Shown here piece by piece: positions 50,490 to 58,408 of a stretch of 58,408 bases of DNA; position 1 is the first letter of the stretch, and each line of letters starts with the position of its first letter. The DNA comes from a virus. The notes under the pieces were generated by a model. It ran no database searches. It saw nothing but the letters and a program-made list of their open reading frames with translations, and had not been told where the DNA came from. The translations under genes were made by a program, and so were the position numbers. Location of the stretch: positions 1 to 58,408 of the IMG/VR virus record IMGVR_UViG_3300030104_002502; one strand, written 5' to 3'.

Positions 50490-51635
50490 ATGGCTAACAC
50501 AAATTTTAGCGCGTTGACCAGCGAACAATTAACGATCTGGTCGCGTGATTTTTGGCGTGTCGCTAGGAATATGTCTTTCATTAACCAATTCGCAGGTAGC
50601 GGATCTAATGCTATGGTTCAGAGAATATCTGAACTTACTCAATCAGAAAAAGGAGCTAGAGCTGTATTAACACTTTTAGCTGACATGACTGGTGACGGTA
50701 TCATTGGAGACAACACTTTAGAAGGTAATGAAGAGACTTTAAGAGCCTACGACATTGTTGTACAACTCGATCAATTAAGATTTGCTAACAGACTTTCTGG
50801 TAGATTAGCTGATCAAAAATCAGTTGTTAATTTCCGTGAGAACTCACGTGATGCACTTGCTTACGCAATGGCAGATCGTATTGACCAATTAGCGTTCTTA
50901 ACGCTTTCTGGTATTTCTTACACACTCAAAAACAGTGGTGCTTTGAGACCTGTTCTGACTTCAGGACAAAATCTTGGCGACATGGTTTTTGGTTCAGATG
51001 TAACAGCTCCAACTTCTAACAGACATAGAAGATGGGATGCTACTAGTAAACTTGTTGCTGGTGACGTAACTGCTACTGTTGCAGCCGACACCATTACTTA
51101 CGAGTGTATTGTTGCTCTTAAAGCTTATGCTAAAGATAACTACATCCGTGGAGTAAGAGGCGCAGGTGGAGATGAGGTATATCATTTATTTGTATCACCT
51201 CAAGTAATGGCCGACCTTAAACTTGATTCAGATTTCTTGGCTAACGTCAGAAATGCTGGAGTCAGAGGACCAAGCTCAAGCTTGTTCTCAGGTTCTTCAA
51301 GTCTAATGGTTGACGGTGTTATGGTCCATGAGTTCAGACATGTATTTAATACAGAGAATGCACTTACTGGAACATCTTCAAACGCCGGTTCTGCTGGGTA
51401 CAAGTGGGGAGCTGATGCTGACATCAACGGTTCTGCTTGTTTATTCTGTGGAGCTCAAGCTCTTGCTATGGCAGATATTGGTCTACCACAAATAGTTGAA
51501 GATACTTTCGACTATGGTAACCAAAATGGTATCTCCATTGGTAAAATCTTTGGTCTTAAGAAGCCTAAGTTTAACAGCGACTACAATAGTGGCGTTGAAG
51601 ACTTTGGTGTCATTAGATTGGATGTTGCATACTAA
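50490..51635 (+). CDS. Major capsid protein, N4-gp56 family
   Basis: 381 residues from ATG 50490, with GGAGG upstream. WSRDFWRVARNMSFINQFAG near the start, ISELTQSEKGARAVLTLLAD, RLSGRLADQKSVVNFRENSR and the C-terminal ISIGKIFGLKKPKF are the hallmarks of the N4-gp56 HK97-fold family. It builds the head shell. A strong terminator follows, so this may be the most abundant late product. Confidence 0.9.
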   Translation: MANTNFSALTSEQLTIWSRDFWRVARNMSFINQFAGSGSNAMVQRISELTQSEKGARAVLTLLADMTGDGIIGDNTLEGNEETLRAYDIVVQLDQLRFANRLSGRLADQKSVVNFRENSRDALAYAMADRIDQLAFLTLSGISYTLKNSGALRPVLTSGQNLGDMVFGSDVTAPTSNRHRRWDATSKLVAGDVTATVAADTITYECIVALKAYAKDNYIRGVRGAGGDEVYHLFVSPQVMADLKLDSDFLANVRNAGVRGPSSSLFSGSSSLMVDGVMVHEFRHVFNTENALTGTSSNAGSAGYKWGADADINGSACLFCGAQALAMADIGLPQIVEDTFDYGNQNGISIGKIFGLKKPKFNSDYNSGVEDFGVIRLDVAY

Positions 51636-51647
51636 GTATGTTTTTGT

Positions 51648-51677
51648 GGGTGGTTCATTTTGAGCCACCCCTTTTTT
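51648..51677 (+). terminator. Rho-independent terminator after the capsid gene
   Basis: GGGTGG (51648-51653) pairs with CCACCC (51665-51670), followed by six T residues at 51672-51677. Confidence 0.85.
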
Positions 51678-51688
51678 AGGAGTAAAAG

Positions 51689-52006
51689 ATGATAGTAATA
51701 TCAGATATTGACAGGTATATTTCGACCACCTGGGGCGCATCAATCAGACTGGAAGCTGGCGTACCAAAAGAAGTTGGACAAGACATGGGCCTATTGTGCT
51801 TACAAGAGGGGTGTACAGAACACAAACCTCATTCAATTAAAGACAAAAAGCCAAGTGAACCTATTAGGGCTAGAGATGAAAAAGGACATTATATTCCTGA
51901 CGATCCCTCTACACCTGATATAAACGAAGCCTATGTAAATGAGAAAGCACCCGCTAAGAAAAAGCCGGCTGCTAAAAAAACTGCAAAGAAAACTGCTAAG
52001 AAATAA
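51689..52006 (+). CDS. Small virion-region protein with Lys/Ala-rich tail
   Basis: 105 residues after TAGGAG. A folded N-terminal ~60 residues (WGASIRLEAGVPKEVGQDMG, LCLQEGCTEHK) followed by a Lys-Ala-Pro tail (APAKKKPAAKKTAKKTAKK) of the histone-tail type. It overlaps the following adaptor gene by one base. Role unknown; DNA contact in the head is plausible. Confidence 0.6.
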   Translation: MIVISDIDRYISTTWGASIRLEAGVPKEVGQDMGLLCLQEGCTEHKPHSIKDKKPSEPIRARDEKGHYIPDDPSTPDINEAYVNEKAPAKKKPAAKKTAKKTAKK

Positions 52007-52731
52007 TGGGCACATTAACGGGCGCTAACTTAATATCCAGAATACAGGACAGCCTGCAGGATACAACTGGCGTTCGATGGACTGAAGCTGAATTGCTTAG
52101 GTACATAAATGATGCACAAAGAGAAGTAGTTAACTTTAAACCTCAAGCTTCAGCTGATCATTCAAACGTACAATTAGCTACTGGTACAGAGCAATCTATA
52201 CCAGACGTAGCTATGTCTTTAATAAAAGTAGTACGCAACATGAGTGCTACTGGTGGCAGTGCAACAGGTAAAAAATCAATTAGGCTAGTAGATGAAGACA
52301 TTTTAAATTCTATAGAACCTGATTGGCATGATCCTACTGTTACAGGAGATGCAGCTCATGGTTCTGTAATTAAACATTATATTTTTGATCCAGATGACCC
52401 AAGAAGGTTTTACGTGTATCCAGGTGTAAAATCCGGATCAAACGCTTACGTAGAATTAATAACTTCTAGAAGCCCTACTGATTTAAGTGCTACAAGTAGT
52501 ACTATTTATATTGATGATATTTATGGTAATGCCCTTGTAGATTATGTTTTGTTTAGATGCTATATGAAAGACTCTGAGTTTGCAGGTAATGCACAAAGAG
52601 CTAGCCAACATTATCAACTATTTTTAAATAGTGTATCTAGTGGCATTTCATCTAAAAATTTAATTAACCCAAACTTTGATAGAAATGGACAAAATATTGC
52701 TCCACCTCCTGTTCAAGGGTTAGGAGTATAA
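52006..52731 (+). CDS. Head-tail adaptor protein, DUF6682-like
   Basis: 241 residues. LISRIQDSLQDTTGVRWTEA and ELLRYINDAQREVVNFKP match the start of phage adaptor proteins (DUF6682 type). FDPDDPRRFYVYPGVKSGSN and GNALVDYVLFRCYMKDSEFA fit the later part. Adaptors join the portal to the tail. It lies in the standard place after the capsid gene. Confidence 0.7.
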   Translation: MGTLTGANLISRIQDSLQDTTGVRWTEAELLRYINDAQREVVNFKPQASADHSNVQLATGTEQSIPDVAMSLIKVVRNMSATGGSATGKKSIRLVDEDILNSIEPDWHDPTVTGDAAHGSVIKHYIFDPDDPRRFYVYPGVKSGSNAYVELITSRSPTDLSATSSTIYIDDIYGNALVDYVLFRCYMKDSEFAGNAQRASQHYQLFLNSVSSGISSKNLINPNFDRNGQNIAPPPVQGLGV

Positions 52732-52732
52732 A

Positions 52733-53416
52733 ATGGCATCCTTTAGTTCTTTAGTAAAAGACATATTACCTTATGTTCCTAATTGTCCTGACTCTTTAGT
52801 AGAATCTACTTTAAGGTCTGCTTGTATAGAGTTTGCAGAAAGATCAAAAGCTTATGTATATGACTTAGACCCTATCACAACAATTAGTGGTGTGTATGAG
52901 TATGAGTTTGATCAACCAAGTGGAACTGATGTTCATCAAATTTTGTGGATGACTTATGATGGTGATGATTTAGACCCTATAAGTCCTAGAAGTTTAGAGT
53001 TAAATTATCCAGATTGGAGAGATAAAACATCTTTGCCACAAGTGTACTTGCAAAAAAACCCAAGTACTTTTTGGGTTATTCCAGTACCAAATAGTGCTGT
53101 TACTAATGGTTTACTTTTAAGTGTTGCTTTAAAACCAAGCAGAACAACTAGCAACATTGATACAATTTTTTCTAACAGTTACAGAGATGGAATTGTTTAT
53201 GGAACTTTGTATAGATTACTTAGAATACCTGCAAAAGATTGGACCGACCCACAAGCAGCAGCAGATTATTTAAGTTTATTCAATCAAGAAGTAGTACAAG
53301 CTGAGTTAAAAGCTAGAGGCGGAGACTTAGGTGTACGCAGAGTTGTAAAATATAAAGGAGCAGGAATGTCTCCTCGTAAACGATATAAGAGATATGGTTC
53401 AGAGATTGACTATTAA
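52733..53416 (+). CDS. Second head-tail adaptor / tail tubular-like protein
   Basis: 227 residues after TAGGAG. KDILPYVPNCPDSLVESTLR, then ACIEFAERSKAYVYDLDPI, TFWVIPVPNSAVTNGLLLSV and GTLYRLLRIPAKDWTDPQAA make a familiar podovirus connector pattern. Likely forms the ring below the first adaptor. It ends 23 bases inside the next gene. Confidence 0.65.
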   Translation: MASFSSLVKDILPYVPNCPDSLVESTLRSACIEFAERSKAYVYDLDPITTISGVYEYEFDQPSGTDVHQILWMTYDGDDLDPISPRSLELNYPDWRDKTSLPQVYLQKNPSTFWVIPVPNSAVTNGLLLSVALKPSRTTSNIDTIFSNSYRDGIVYGTLYRLLRIPAKDWTDPQAAADYLSLFNQEVVQAELKARGGDLGVRRVVKYKGAGMSPRKRYKRYGSEIDY

Positions 53417-53837
53417 TGGAGTCTCTGTTGAAGAAATACCTGTAGATGAGATCCGATATGCGTATGAAACAATCGAATCTGATCTACATGTTATAAGGAA
53501 GAAAAGTTATTCTGACTGGATTCCAGCAGATATATACTTAGCATTACGAAACAGTAATGCAACTTTATATATGTTTTATAAAGAAGACATATACATTGGA
53601 TTTATAATTTGCTCAATGATAGCAGACCCTGGCGGCGAGCCAACGCTTTTTGTCTGGGCAACCTACCAAAAACCAGAGTATAATTATAATAAAGTAGGGT
53701 TTACCTTTTTAGATAAGCTTGCTTTAGAAAAAAATGTGAAGGTCATTGAGTTTCACACAAGTCGTCCAGGATGGGCAAAGACTGCAACTGCTAATGGATT
53801 TAAGTTAACAAGTTATGTTTATAAAAAAGAAGTATGA
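53394..53837 (+). CDS. GNAT-like acetyltransferase-fold protein
   Basis: 147 residues. The layout YIGFIICSMIADPGGEPTLF, VWATYQKPEYNYNKVGFTFL and ALEKNVKVIEFHTSRPGWAK, NGFKLTSYVYKK matches short GNAT-fold proteins often found in the same place in podoviruses. The usual Q/RxxGxG/A acetyl-CoA motif is not clear, so the catalytic role is uncertain. Confidence 0.6.
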   Translation: MVQRLTINGVSVEEIPVDEIRYAYETIESDLHVIRKKSYSDWIPADIYLALRNSNATLYMFYKEDIYIGFIICSMIADPGGEPTLFVWATYQKPEYNYNKVGFTFLDKLALEKNVKVIEFHTSRPGWAKTATANGFKLTSYVYKKEV

Positions 53838-54442
53838 GTAGTAAACCAAAAGCACAAGATTACAAACCTAGTGAAGCTGAAAGAACACAAGCTTCTGTAG
53901 CAAAAGCAGAGAAAGATTATTTTAATCAGACTTATGCACCTTTGCTTAGAGAAATGCGTGATAAAGCAAGCGGTGAAGATTTAGGCAGTGTAGCGCGTGG
54001 CGTTGCAGGCGCAGACACTATGCAGACCTTAACAGGCAGACCAACTTTGTCTGGCGCAAGATCAGTAGATGAATCTGCTGACTTAGCATCAGCAGCAGTA
54101 GGACAAATGGCCGCTGCAAGTGCGCAAGGTTTAGCTGCACAAAGACAACAACAAACTGGTGTTTTAGGTACAGCACGGGGCCAAGCCGGCGAAGCTATGT
54201 CTGGATTAGCGCAAGCATCAAGAATACAAAACACAAAAGATTTACAAGCTGCAAGAGCTAAACAACAAGTTAGAAATGCCCAAACTGCAGCTGCAGTGAA
54301 AATAGGTACAACTTTAGGAAAACAAGGATTTGAAAATTTAGGGAATGATACAAGTTTCTTTGGTGGTGAAACTATGGGAGATAATAATAAACCAGAAAAG
54401 AATACTTGGTCTGACAGATTTAAAATGGGGGCTTACGGCTAA
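53834..54442 (+). CDS. Internal virion protein 1
   Basis: 202 residues, Ala/Gln-rich and helical: KAQDYKPSEAERTQASVAKA, LASAAVGQMAAASAQGLAAQ, RQQQTGVLGTARGQAGEAMS. The composition matches ejection proteins that line the pore during DNA entry. Overlaps both neighbours by four and one bases. Paired with the next gene. Confidence 0.6.
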   Translation: MSSKPKAQDYKPSEAERTQASVAKAEKDYFNQTYAPLLREMRDKASGEDLGSVARGVAGADTMQTLTGRPTLSGARSVDESADLASAAVGQMAAASAQGLAAQRQQQTGVLGTARGQAGEAMSGLAQASRIQNTKDLQAARAKQQVRNAQTAAAVKIGTTLGKQGFENLGNDTSFFGGETMGDNNKPEKNTWSDRFKMGAYG

Positions 54443-55020
54443 TGGCTTTAGAAGACTACCAAAGCAATATGGCTCAAACTAGAAGTTATTCAACTTCTAC
54501 TTTGCCAAGTGTAGATGACCCAGAAAAAGCTTTTGCGGATATAACTCGACAAGACTATGAAAACTATGTAAAAGACTATAGACAGTTTGAAAATGAGTTA
54601 ATTGCTGCTAAAGACGACACTTCTTTAATAGACAGAGCACCAGAAGACGCAGCTAAACAAGCAGAAATTGCTAAAGGTATACAAGAAAGAAACATTTCTC
54701 GTTATAGTGGGGCCGGATTAAGTATTGCTCAAAGACAAGAACAACAAAGGGCTTTACAAAGACAGGGGCAAATTGGTTTAGCTGGGGGTTTAAATACTGC
54801 ACGTGTTGCGCAAAAAGACATTAATCAAACAACGCTAGCAGATTTAATTAATATTGGGCAGGGTGTAAACAGGTCTTCTTTGGCTAGTATGGGAACAGCT
54901 TCGCAAAATGCTGCAGCAAAGGCTTCAGCTTATAAAAATGCAAAAGCGGCTCATACTTCACAAATGATAGGCATGGGTAGCTCGCTTGCAGCAACTGCTA
55001 TTATGGCGTTTGCAATTTAG
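54442..55020 (+). CDS. Internal virion protein 2
   Basis: 192 residues. An acidic start, then RYSGAGLSIAQRQEQQRALQ and ARVAQKDINQTTLADLINIG, helical and Ala/Gln-rich, ending in a hydrophobic stretch (HTSQMIGMGSSLAATAIMAF). It resembles gp14-like ejection proteins with a membrane-inserting end. Role inferred from position. Confidence 0.6.
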   Translation: MALEDYQSNMAQTRSYSTSTLPSVDDPEKAFADITRQDYENYVKDYRQFENELIAAKDDTSLIDRAPEDAAKQAEIAKGIQERNISRYSGAGLSIAQRQEQQRALQRQGQIGLAGGLNTARVAQKDINQTTLADLINIGQGVNRSSLASMGTASQNAAAKASAYKNAKAAHTSQMIGMGSSLAATAIMAFAI

Positions 55021-55029
55021 GTAAAGATT

Positions 55030-57039
55030 ATGGCAACAAATGATTTTGGTTTTGGTTCAGCATTAGCAGGTTTTGAAAGCGCTTATTCTAATAAAGCCAA
55101 CAGAAAATTCACACAAGAAAGAACTAAAGTATTAGCTGACGAAAATAAACGTAAGGATATTCAAAATGTTAGTAACACTGTTCTTGGTCAAGACGCTTTT
55201 GGTGTAAAAGACGGTGGTTTAATTGCAGATGTTCCTAAATTTTTAAATCTATCTAAAAGTGCGCAAGAAAATTTTTTAAACGCAGGAAACAATGTTAGAA
55301 AATATTATCAGGTTGATCCAGTAACAGGTGAAAAAAACGTAGTAACCGGTTATTTACTTGCTCCAGAAGTACTTGAAGATGATGGAAGCGGTGTAAAACG
55401 CTATGCATTTAAAATAAGAACTGAAGATGGCGAAGAAAAAGCCGTTACTGTAGGACGAAGTGGGGACGAATCAGAAGCTCCTGCATTCGTAGATAAAAAT
55501 GCTTTGGCCACTCTTTTAGAGGGGCAATTAGCAAACACTCTTACTCAAGGCGGGATAAGTGGTTATGCCTATGGCAAATTAAAAGGTCTTAATATGCAAA
55601 GCAACCGCGGAAAAGCGCAGGCTTTGATGGCGCAGGGCTTAGCAGACGAAAACCTTTTGCCTGAAGAATCCATGCAGCTCATTGGTGGAATTAATGAAAC
55701 ACTAGAAGGATTAAGAGAAGAAGGAGAAATTTCAGATGCAGAGGGCGGAACCCGTCTGTCTCAAATTACTGCAAAAAGAGCGGTTAATACAGGTGCAGAT
55801 GGTTCTGAACTACCTGGCGCTAGACAAATGGCTTTAGAAGAAGACATGTCTAGAAAACCAATTACAAACATGAAAGAGTTTGTAGAAAACTCACCTTTTG
55901 AATCTGATCCACTTAAAAAAGCCTTAACAACAACAGGTCGATCTGCTGATATAGTACAAGCTAAAAAATTAATTACAGATGACCTTCTTGAGCAACTTGG
56001 TTATTATGATCCTGAAACACAAGAAAAAGGAGTAGGACCAGGTACTATTGCACTTAGAAAAAATGCAGCTAAAAATAGATTTTTAGATGACTTTAAAGAA
56101 GAAATTAAACAACCAGAAGTTTCTACAGAGGGAGTAAAAGATGTTACAACTGTACCCTCAAACATTCCAACTGATGAAAAAGGTATACGAGAATGGTTTG
56201 CTAACGAAGATAACGTAGCAGCTTTACAACAAATTAGCCCAGATGATGTAACACGAGTGCAAGAGTTATTAGAACAAAAACAAATTAATAGTAAAGCAGA
56301 CCTTGTTAAGGCAGTAAACGATAAAGTTTTAAATGATACTGAATATAGACAAGTGGCAGCTTTAATTGCTTTTTCTTACAACGGCGGTACTAGCGTAGCG
56401 GACTCAAGGGCCCTTTATTCAGACTTAGTAAATGAATTAGAGACCGGCAATCCTAATGTAACGAGCGATGATGTTAGAAATACTAATATTAGACGAGACA
56501 AATTAGCATTTGATATTGAAAAATATGCTAATGATAACGCAACAGCTTTTGCAACCAATTTAAGTGAGTTATATGCAGCCGGAGTAAAAGGCGAAGAAGG
56601 AGATAAAGAATCTGATTACAGTACAAATAACCCTGAATTTATAGCCAAACTAAAAGGTACTTTACCTAAGTTTTTAGGGCTAGTTAGAAGCGGGAAAGCT
56701 ACAACTGAACAATTAGAACTTATGGATGGAGTTATAGCCGAAGCTGTATCTGACGAAATTAATAGTGGTTCTGAAGGACTAGTAGATTTAATTGGAGACA
56801 TACTTTTTAGAGGTGATAGAACCGAAACTCTTGGAAGTTCTTTTGATAATTTTGAAATTATTTATGGCAATGCTAAAAAAGCTAATGGTCAACCTAAACC
56901 AATTCGGATTCAATTTACAAACACTGTAGGGTCTAGCCAACTTCCTAGCGAACAAAGTATGGACTGGGAAGAGTTTACTGCTAAAATTGGTCAGGGAGAA
57001 CTTGCAAACTATATCGAACAAAGAGCAAAAAAGAGATAA
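55030..57039 (+). CDS. Internal virion protein 3
   Basis: 669 residues, mostly helical with charged segments: FGFGSALAGFESAYSNKANR, LAPEVLEDDGSGVKRYAFKI, GISGYAYGKLKGLNMQSNRG. No lysozyme or transglycosylase motif is clear. The size and location between smaller ejection proteins and the giant C-terminal-end gene correspond to T7 gp15-like internal core proteins, by analogy. Confidence 0.6.
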   Translation: MATNDFGFGSALAGFESAYSNKANRKFTQERTKVLADENKRKDIQNVSNTVLGQDAFGVKDGGLIADVPKFLNLSKSAQENFLNAGNNVRKYYQVDPVTGEKNVVTGYLLAPEVLEDDGSGVKRYAFKIRTEDGEEKAVTVGRSGDESEAPAFVDKNALATLLEGQLANTLTQGGISGYAYGKLKGLNMQSNRGKAQALMAQGLADENLLPEESMQLIGGINETLEGLREEGEISDAEGGTRLSQITAKRAVNTGADGSELPGARQMALEEDMSRKPITNMKEFVENSPFESDPLKKALTTTGRSADIVQAKKLITDDLLEQLGYYDPETQEKGVGPGTIALRKNAAKNRFLDDFKEEIKQPEVSTEGVKDVTTVPSNIPTDEKGIREWFANEDNVAALQQISPDDVTRVQELLEQKQINSKADLVKAVNDKVLNDTEYRQVAALIAFSYNGGTSVADSRALYSDLVNELETGNPNVTSDDVRNTNIRRDKLAFDIEKYANDNATAFATNLSELYAAGVKGEEGDKESDYSTNNPEFIAKLKGTLPKFLGLVRSGKATTEQLELMDGVIAEAVSDEINSGSEGLVDLIGDILFRGDRTETLGSSFDNFEIIYGNAKKANGQPKPIRIQFTNTVGSSQLPSEQSMDWEEFTAKIGQGELANYIEQRAKKR

Positions 57040-57042
57040 GAA

Positions 57043-58408
57043 GTGGCTAGTAAAGTACCACAGGCTTATACACAAAAAGTTGGTCAAGAGAAGGCGTATG
57101 AAGTACCTGGTACTTACACCGAACAATCTTCCGGCAGGGGCGAACTAAAAGATCCAATAAAAATCTTTAAAAAAGGTTTTCAATCTGGTGGTTACAATGT
57201 AGCTGCTAACTTAAATTATTTTTCAGCTTTAGCTAATTCAATTAAAGGTGATGAAGTTGCTATGCGCGACAACATAGACCAAGCTGAAAGAAATGAAAGT
57301 TATTCCGGTGCTGTAATGGAACCGGTTGAGGACTTTCATCAATTTTTAGAAGAACCCACTTTCGGGGGTTTTATAAATCAAGTCTCAAGTGCAACTGGAC
57401 AATTTGGCCCTTCAGCTATTAATAGTTTTATTTCTGGTTTAGCAGGCGCAGGAGCCGGTGCAATACTTGCAGGACCCGCGGGGGCAGTTGCAGGAAGTAT
57501 GACGGGCTTTGCTAAAAGTTTAACTGGTAATGTAGCCAAAAAAGAATTGGCTCGAATAGCTAAAAAGCGCATGAAAGGTCTAGCTCTTGATAAAGATGAA
57601 AACGATATGCTAGATGGGGCTTACCAAGTTTATAGAAAACAAATGGGCAGAGCAAAATTTGCAAAGCGTGGAGCAGTTGCAGGTGCTATAAGCCAAGAAT
57701 ACCCACAGGGTGCTGGTATAGCTTTTGGTACTTTTGCAGAACAAGATATGACTGACCCAGTTCAAGCTTTTCAATCGTTAGGATTAGGTGTGCCGTTTGC
57801 TGCAGTAGGTGTAGGTGGTGAAGCTTTAGTATTTAAGGGTTTTTTAAACCAAATAAAAAAAGGCAAAGGTCAAGCCCACAGAACTATTTTACAGTCTTTA
57901 GGGGCTGGTGCTGCTAAATCTTCAGGTGTTGAAGGTCTTACTGAATTATTACAAGAAGAAATAACTGTACAACAAAAATTTGCAATTGATGATGACTACA
58001 CGGCATCTATGGCTAGCCTTGATAGAGCACAAGCGGCTTTTATGGGGTTTTTTGGTGGTGCTGGTATTGGTGCTGCGGGGGGCACAGTAACTGGAATTGT
58101 TAATACACCAAACAAAGTTGTTGACAGGGCTAGAACACTTGTAAAGGAGCAGTATGATAAAGCTAAACTAGAACAGTTTTATAAAGAACGCTACGGCGAA
58201 AATGAACCGGGCACCGTGTATACAGAACCAGAAGCTTGGTTGGAAGCACAAATAGAAGCCATGATAGACCCCGCTAACAATAAAGAAGCGGTGTACATAG
58301 ATCCTGATAGCTTTAATCAGCTTGCCCAGTTATTAAAAAATAAACCAGAACTACAACAAAAATTACAAGATGCGGGTGTTACACAGCACATAGCTGGAGA
58401 CCAACAAG
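57043..58408 (+). CDS. 5' part of a giant internal virion protein, cut by window end
   Basis: From GTG 57043 the frame is open to the end, 455 complete codons plus one base. Hydrophobic Gly/Ala-rich segments occur near residues 130-155 (SFISGLAGAGAGAILAGPAG), 205-245 and 340-360 (MGFFGGAGIGAAGGTVTGIV), separated by charged helices. Such a membrane-active N-terminus suits an ejected protein. It is probably the front of the gene that reappears at base 2; together about 2190 residues. Confidence 0.7.
   Translation, partial: MASKVPQAYTQKVGQEKAYEVPGTYTEQSSGRGELKDPIKIFKKGFQSGGYNVAANLNYFSALANSIKGDEVAMRDNIDQAERNESYSGAVMEPVEDFHQFLEEPTFGGFINQVSSATGQFGPSAINSFISGLAGAGAGAILAGPAGAVAGSMTGFAKSLTGNVAKKELARIAKKRMKGLALDKDENDMLDGAYQVYRKQMGRAKFAKRGAVAGAISQEYPQGAGIAFGTFAEQDMTDPVQAFQSLGLGVPFAAVGVGGEALVFKGFLNQIKKGKGQAHRTILQSLGAGAAKSSGVEGLTELLQEEITVQQKFAIDDDYTASMASLDRAQAAFMGFFGGAGIGAAGGTVTGIVNTPNKVVDRARTLVKEQYDKAKLEQFYKERYGENEPGTVYTEPEAWLEAQIEAMIDPANNKEAVYIDPDSFNQLAQLLKNKPELQQKLQDAGVTQHIAGDQQ

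Noticed and set aside
1-58408. Search for tRNA genes and an integrase/attachment site
   Set aside because: No convincing cloverleaf or recombinase motif was seen by eye; absence is not proven without a tRNA search.

Overview
The window is most of the genome of a tailed phage of the podovirus type (Caudoviricetes), AT-rich and probably from a marine bacterium. The morphogenesis genes suit a short-tailed virion: HNH protein, small and large terminase, P22-like portal, acidic scaffold, N4-gp56-type major capsid protein, two short adaptor proteins, then very large internal virion (ejection) proteins. I find no tail-tube, sheath or tape-measure gene. I also see no integrase, no phage RNA polymerase and no tRNA, so a lytic lifestyle using host RNA polymerase is the simplest reading. 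The host guess (marine proteobacterium) rests on family resemblance only.

Layout. Both window ends lie inside large ejection-type reading frames. The right arm (44.4 kb to the end) appears to continue at base 1 and run to 22.66 kb, so the molecule is probably circular or circularly permuted. Two divergent transcription arms leave a control region at about 43.1-44.45 kb and converge at about 22.66-22.76 kb. Rightward arm: packaging and capsid (44.4-53.8 kb), internal virion proteins (53.8 kb through the end to 5.2 kb), tail fibres and lectin-like proteins (5.2-11.6 kb), lysis (11.6-13.0 kb), tail proteins (13.0-17.25 kb), a cluster of tiny Lys/Arg-rich proteins (17.27-19.26 kb) and secreted proteins (19.27-22.66 kb). 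Leftward arm, read from 44.2 kb down: small membrane and zinc-ribbon proteins, an AlkB-like dioxygenase, DUF4326, hypothetical proteins with structured intergenic RNA, a MoxR ATPase/VWA block (37.4-32.5 kb), then replication: family A polymerase, CsrA, prim-pol/SF3 helicase, Cas4-like nuclease, SNF2-like helicase, nuclease, DUF3310 and DUF1289 proteins.

One rightward gene (32051-32461) interrupts the leftward arm. It has its own consensus-like promoter and a strong terminator, an autonomous late-type cassette probably encoding a virion decoration protein.

The most unusual signals are: (1) a MoxR/VWA block with two paralogous flanking proteins and three small membrane proteins; (2) a phage CsrA together with two identical leaders that hold the ribosome binding site in a GGA-containing hairpin loop; (3) a control region with twelve GTTCCAC-type sites, three consecutive hairpins and G-runs next to the terminase genes; (4) a dispersed hairpin family, two members of which contain the stop codons of unrelated genes; (5) a nested-hairpin noncoding RNA candidate at 39.69-39.84 kb; and (6) a run of tiny protamine-like basic proteins. 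Assignments are by eye from motifs and family memory; no searches were run.
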